The notes beneath the pieces are model-generated. The model saw only the letters and a list, made by a program, of their open reading frames with translations. It made no database searches and had not been told where the DNA came from. From the NCBI GenBank assembly GCA_050633105.1, contig JBOEFW010000043.1:175690-239689 (forward strand): a DNA stretch of 64,000 nucleotides, written 5' to 3'. The position numbers and the translations under genes are program-made. The DNA is from Aureispira sp050633105 (lineage in GTDB: Bacteria > Bacteroidota > Bacteroidia > Chitinophagales > Saprospiraceae). Shown piece by piece: positions 61,759 through 64,000 of this stretch (the stretch's first letter is position 1; each line of letters opens with the position of its first letter).

Positions 61759-64000
61759 ATGATGAAACGCTATCCTTATCTACTAACAATCGGAAAAGAT
61801 CCTTTTTATAAACAAATCAGTGTCAGCGGTTTTTTTAAGGCGATTGGTAAAGGAACGCTTGCGGCCCTTGCTTCTTCGGAGCCTACGACAGGAGCCTTAG
61901 TTGGTGGTAAGGAGGCCATAAGTATGTTGAATCATAAGGTTAGTGTCAGCCACCGTGCATTTGAGTTGCTTCTAAATGGAATAGAGCAGGCTTGTACAGC
62001 GCTGATAGAAAAACATCAGGTAGAGTTGACGGAGAATGATACGTTGTTGTTGCCAAAAAGAGTGGAGGGAACAATTGAAGTAATCGATATTAGTATCACG
62101 CCCATTTTTTTTGATAAACCTCAACAGCTTCCTGCTTTCCAGGATTTAATCCCTGTCTTTCAGTATTGGTTGGAAGGAACAGGGGAAACGAGGTCTAAAG
62201 CTATTGCGATTAGTAAGGAGTTGCCTGCTGTTTTTTTTAAGACCATTATTTTGGAATGGTGGAGAAGAAAGGAGTATTATCAAGTAATAGAAGATTATTT
62301 TAAGCATCCTTTTATAAAGGCTTGGGAGGAGCAGTACCATCGGACTGTTTATTATGAGGAGTTGAAGCGGTTGTTTCACCAACCAGCTTTGGGAGATGAA
62401 TTATTGCCTTTGTCTACTATCTATCAGGAGCCTAATTTTTTGATGTATGAGGAGTGTTTGGAACAAAAAAGAAGCAAAGACTATAACTATGATAAAGATG
62501 GCTTTATAAAGACTGAAAAATGGTACAATTCGTTGCACGATTACTTAAATGTATGGCTAAATGACGAGTCATCTCCTTTGGCGGTAAAAGGAAAACAACT
62601 ACTAATCTTGTTAGGGCAACCTGGGCAAGGGAAGAGTTCTTTTTGTTACAAGACCCTATCTTTATTGTTAGAAAACCCTTCTCCTAATAAGAAGGTTTAC
62701 TTCATTCGCTTAAGAGACTTATCTACAAAGGATCAATTAATCAAGCAACCATTTAACATCTTTGAAAGACATTTAAAAAAGCGAACAAAACTTTCCACCA
62801 TCAATTTTGAAAATAGCCTACTTCTATTAGATGGCTTGGATGAATTGTATATGAGTGATGGGCTCACCAATCAAGATTTGAAGCGCTTTTATGAGCGTTT
62901 AGAACATAGAGTAGAAGAGGAAGAAAATTTTCACCTTATCTTGACTTCTCGCTATAATTATTTGAATATAGAAGGAATAGAGGAGGATGTCGCCACTATT
63001 GTGAAATTAGCTCCTCTTTCTTTTCCTAAGCAAGAAGCTTGGTTATCTATTTATAAAGAGGCACATCCAACTTGTTTGCTGACGATTGATAGTTTAAAGG
63101 AGATTAACGATCAAAAGCGTTTAGAACATATCAAGGAATTAATAGAGCAACCTATTCTATTGCATTTGATTGCTAGGGCAGAAGTGGAAATTAATGTTAA
63201 TCTGGATAGGGCAAAAATCTATGAAGACCTATTTGATACGATTATTCGCCGAAGTTGGGAAAAACAACAACTGAAAAAATACAAAAACCTTACAAAAGAA
63301 GCGCATAGCAACTTATTTCGAACATGGTTACAGGAAATAGCTTTTACCATTCATCAAAGTGAGGAAGGGTACATTCATCACCATGAAATCACCGATTTGG
63401 ACAGCTCACAGAAGCTCAAGGATATTTTAGCGACTTCTGAGGAAATGGGGGATGCCTTAAAGGATCTTCTAGTTGCTTTTTATTTTAGAAATGTGGTTGG
63501 AGGAAATATGGAAGAGGCACATCCTATAGAGTTCTTGCACCAATCTCTTCGAGAGTATCTAGCAGTAGAATATATTTGGAAGAGGATTCAAAGCATTACT
63601 TCTTCTCAAGATCCATTAGATAACTTATCGCTCTTAAAAGAAATCACCAACTTATTTGGCCAAAAGCCTTTGAATGATAACATGCGTGGTATGTTATTAG
63701 AAATGATTCAACACACTTCTATAGCAACTAGAATGTTGGTACGAGCACGCTTAAAAAAGGTGCTGCCTTTTTGCCTAAAACACCAGTTTTTATATGGGTA
63801 TGAAGCAGGAGAGGGAGGTGTTGCCCCTCTTAAGCAAATGGAAAACAATTTTAAATCTTTTTGGTTTTTATTGGCGCATTTAGCAGAAGATAAGAAGACT
63901 AACGAGGCCTTATTGTTAGAGAACGATAAGGATAGTTTTAGTCGGTTATTAGTTGTATTTGGAGGCATCGGGATGAAATTGAGTGATGCGGATTTGAGGT
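61759..64000 (+). CDS. NACHT-domain NTPase, bacterial NLR-like (3' end outside window)
   Basis: The frame is open from the ATG pair at 61759/61762 (MMKRYPYLLTIG; an in-frame TAA precedes at 61753) to the window end, over 745 codons. An N-terminal domain of about 230 residues has no recognised fold (GFFKAIGKGTLAALASSEPTTG). The NACHT domain follows: ILLGQPGQGKSSFC (Walker A, Gly286 onwards), LLLLDGLDEL (Walker B, Asp358), HLILTSRYNYL (sensor-like) and EFLHQSLREYLAVEYIW (winged-helix region). The C-terminal sensor part is cut off. Related bacterial NACHT proteins (bNACHT, Avs-type STAND NTPases) protect against phage. No effector domain is recognised at the N-terminus. Confidence 0.85.
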   Translation, partial: MMKRYPYLLTIGKDPFYKQISVSGFFKAIGKGTLAALASSEPTTGALVGGKEAISMLNHKVSVSHRAFELLLNGIEQACTALIEKHQVELTENDTLLLPKRVEGTIEVIDISITPIFFDKPQQLPAFQDLIPVFQYWLEGTGETRSKAIAISKELPAVFFKTIILEWWRRKEYYQVIEDYFKHPFIKAWEEQYHRTVYYEELKRLFHQPALGDELLPLSTIYQEPNFLMYEECLEQKRSKDYNYDKDGFIKTEKWYNSLHDYLNVWLNDESSPLAVKGKQLLILLGQPGQGKSSFCYKTLSLLLENPSPNKKVYFIRLRDLSTKDQLIKQPFNIFERHLKKRTKLSTINFENSLLLLDGLDELYMSDGLTNQDLKRFYERLEHRVEEEENFHLILTSRYNYLNIEGIEEDVATIVKLAPLSFPKQEAWLSIYKEAHPTCLLTIDSLKEINDQKRLEHIKELIEQPILLHLIARAEVEINVNLDRAKIYEDLFDTIIRRSWEKQQLKKYKNLTKEAHSNLFRTWLQEIAFTIHQSEEGYIHHHEITDLDSSQKLKDILATSEEMGDALKDLLVAFYFRNVVGGNMEEAHPIEFLHQSLREYLAVEYIWKRIQSITSSQDPLDNLSLLKEITNLFGQKPLNDNMRGMLLEMIQHTSIATRMLVRARLKKVLPFCLKHQFLYGYEAGEGGVAPLKQMENNFKSFWFLLAHLAEDKKTNEALLLENDKDSFSRLLVVFGGIGMKLSDADLR

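Noticed and set aside
61587..61811. 74-codon open frame upstream of the NACHT gene
   Set aside because: It overlaps the start of the NACHT gene in another frame and lacks any family features.

Overview
The window comes from an AT-rich member of the Bacteroidota, most likely of the Saprospiria (Saprospira/Aureispira type). This rests on the gliding-motility ABC components GldF/GldG, several secreted proteins that end in type IX secretion (T9SS) sorting domains (…YPNPS…, …LPTGIYY…), a SusC-like TonB-dependent receptor, and start regions mostly without strong Shine-Dalgarno sequences. The genus is an inference. I see no rRNA, tRNA, CRISPR array or recognisable transposase.

Layout. 1-10.5 kb: one tightly packed forward operon for a surface polysaccharide. 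It holds two acyltransferases, a sugar N-formyltransferase, two PLP-dependent sugar aminotransferases, an FdtA/QdtA-type ketoisomerase, three glycosyltransferases, GalE, and the CDP-glucose pair RfbF/RfbG; several genes overlap by 4-14 bases. 10.7-17.1 kb: a single-domain voltage-gated channel with a calcium-channel-like filter, a DUF3467 protein, two paralogous lipoproteins, a small secreted protein and a TonB receptor. 17.2-26.3 kb: RecO, a GbsR-type regulator, a leucine-rich-repeat protein, a two-gene AAA-ATPase/Toprim-like cassette that looks like phage defence, an SDR enzyme, pyruvate kinase, an unknown protein and a peptidoglycan amidase. 26.3-35.1 kb: ApbE, an MbnP-like lipoprotein, an alpha/beta hydrolase, two exported amidohydrolase-family proteins around a T9SS-tailed esterase, and a MerR-like regulator. 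35.2-40 kb: three unknown genes on the minus strand, a small membrane protein and an M23 peptidase. 40.5-48.5 kb: AlaS, then three tandem secreted proteins, each with seven SBBP repeats plus a T9SS tail. 49-53.4 kb: two secreted unknowns, GldF and GldG. 53.5-57.6 kb: a cold-shock gene, then a calpain-like protease gene coupled to a small secreted-protein gene, then a broken second copy of the cold-shock 3' end. 57.8-61.3 kb: two secreted proteins and the iscSUA operon. 61.8 kb to the edge: a NACHT NTPase (bacterial NLR-like) cut by the window end.

Most notable: the calpain cassette lies between two direct repeats of about 160 bp, each made of the csp 3' end plus terminator. The 30-bp terminator hairpin in the second repeat is the exact reverse complement of the first, so the stem-loop has been flipped in place. 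Other points of interest are the AAA/Toprim pair with four helically phased GTAAAA boxes upstream, the NACHT gene, the TGEDWTD channel filter, and a sugar pathway that pairs CDP-glucose enzymes with enzymes usually seen on dTDP-sugars.
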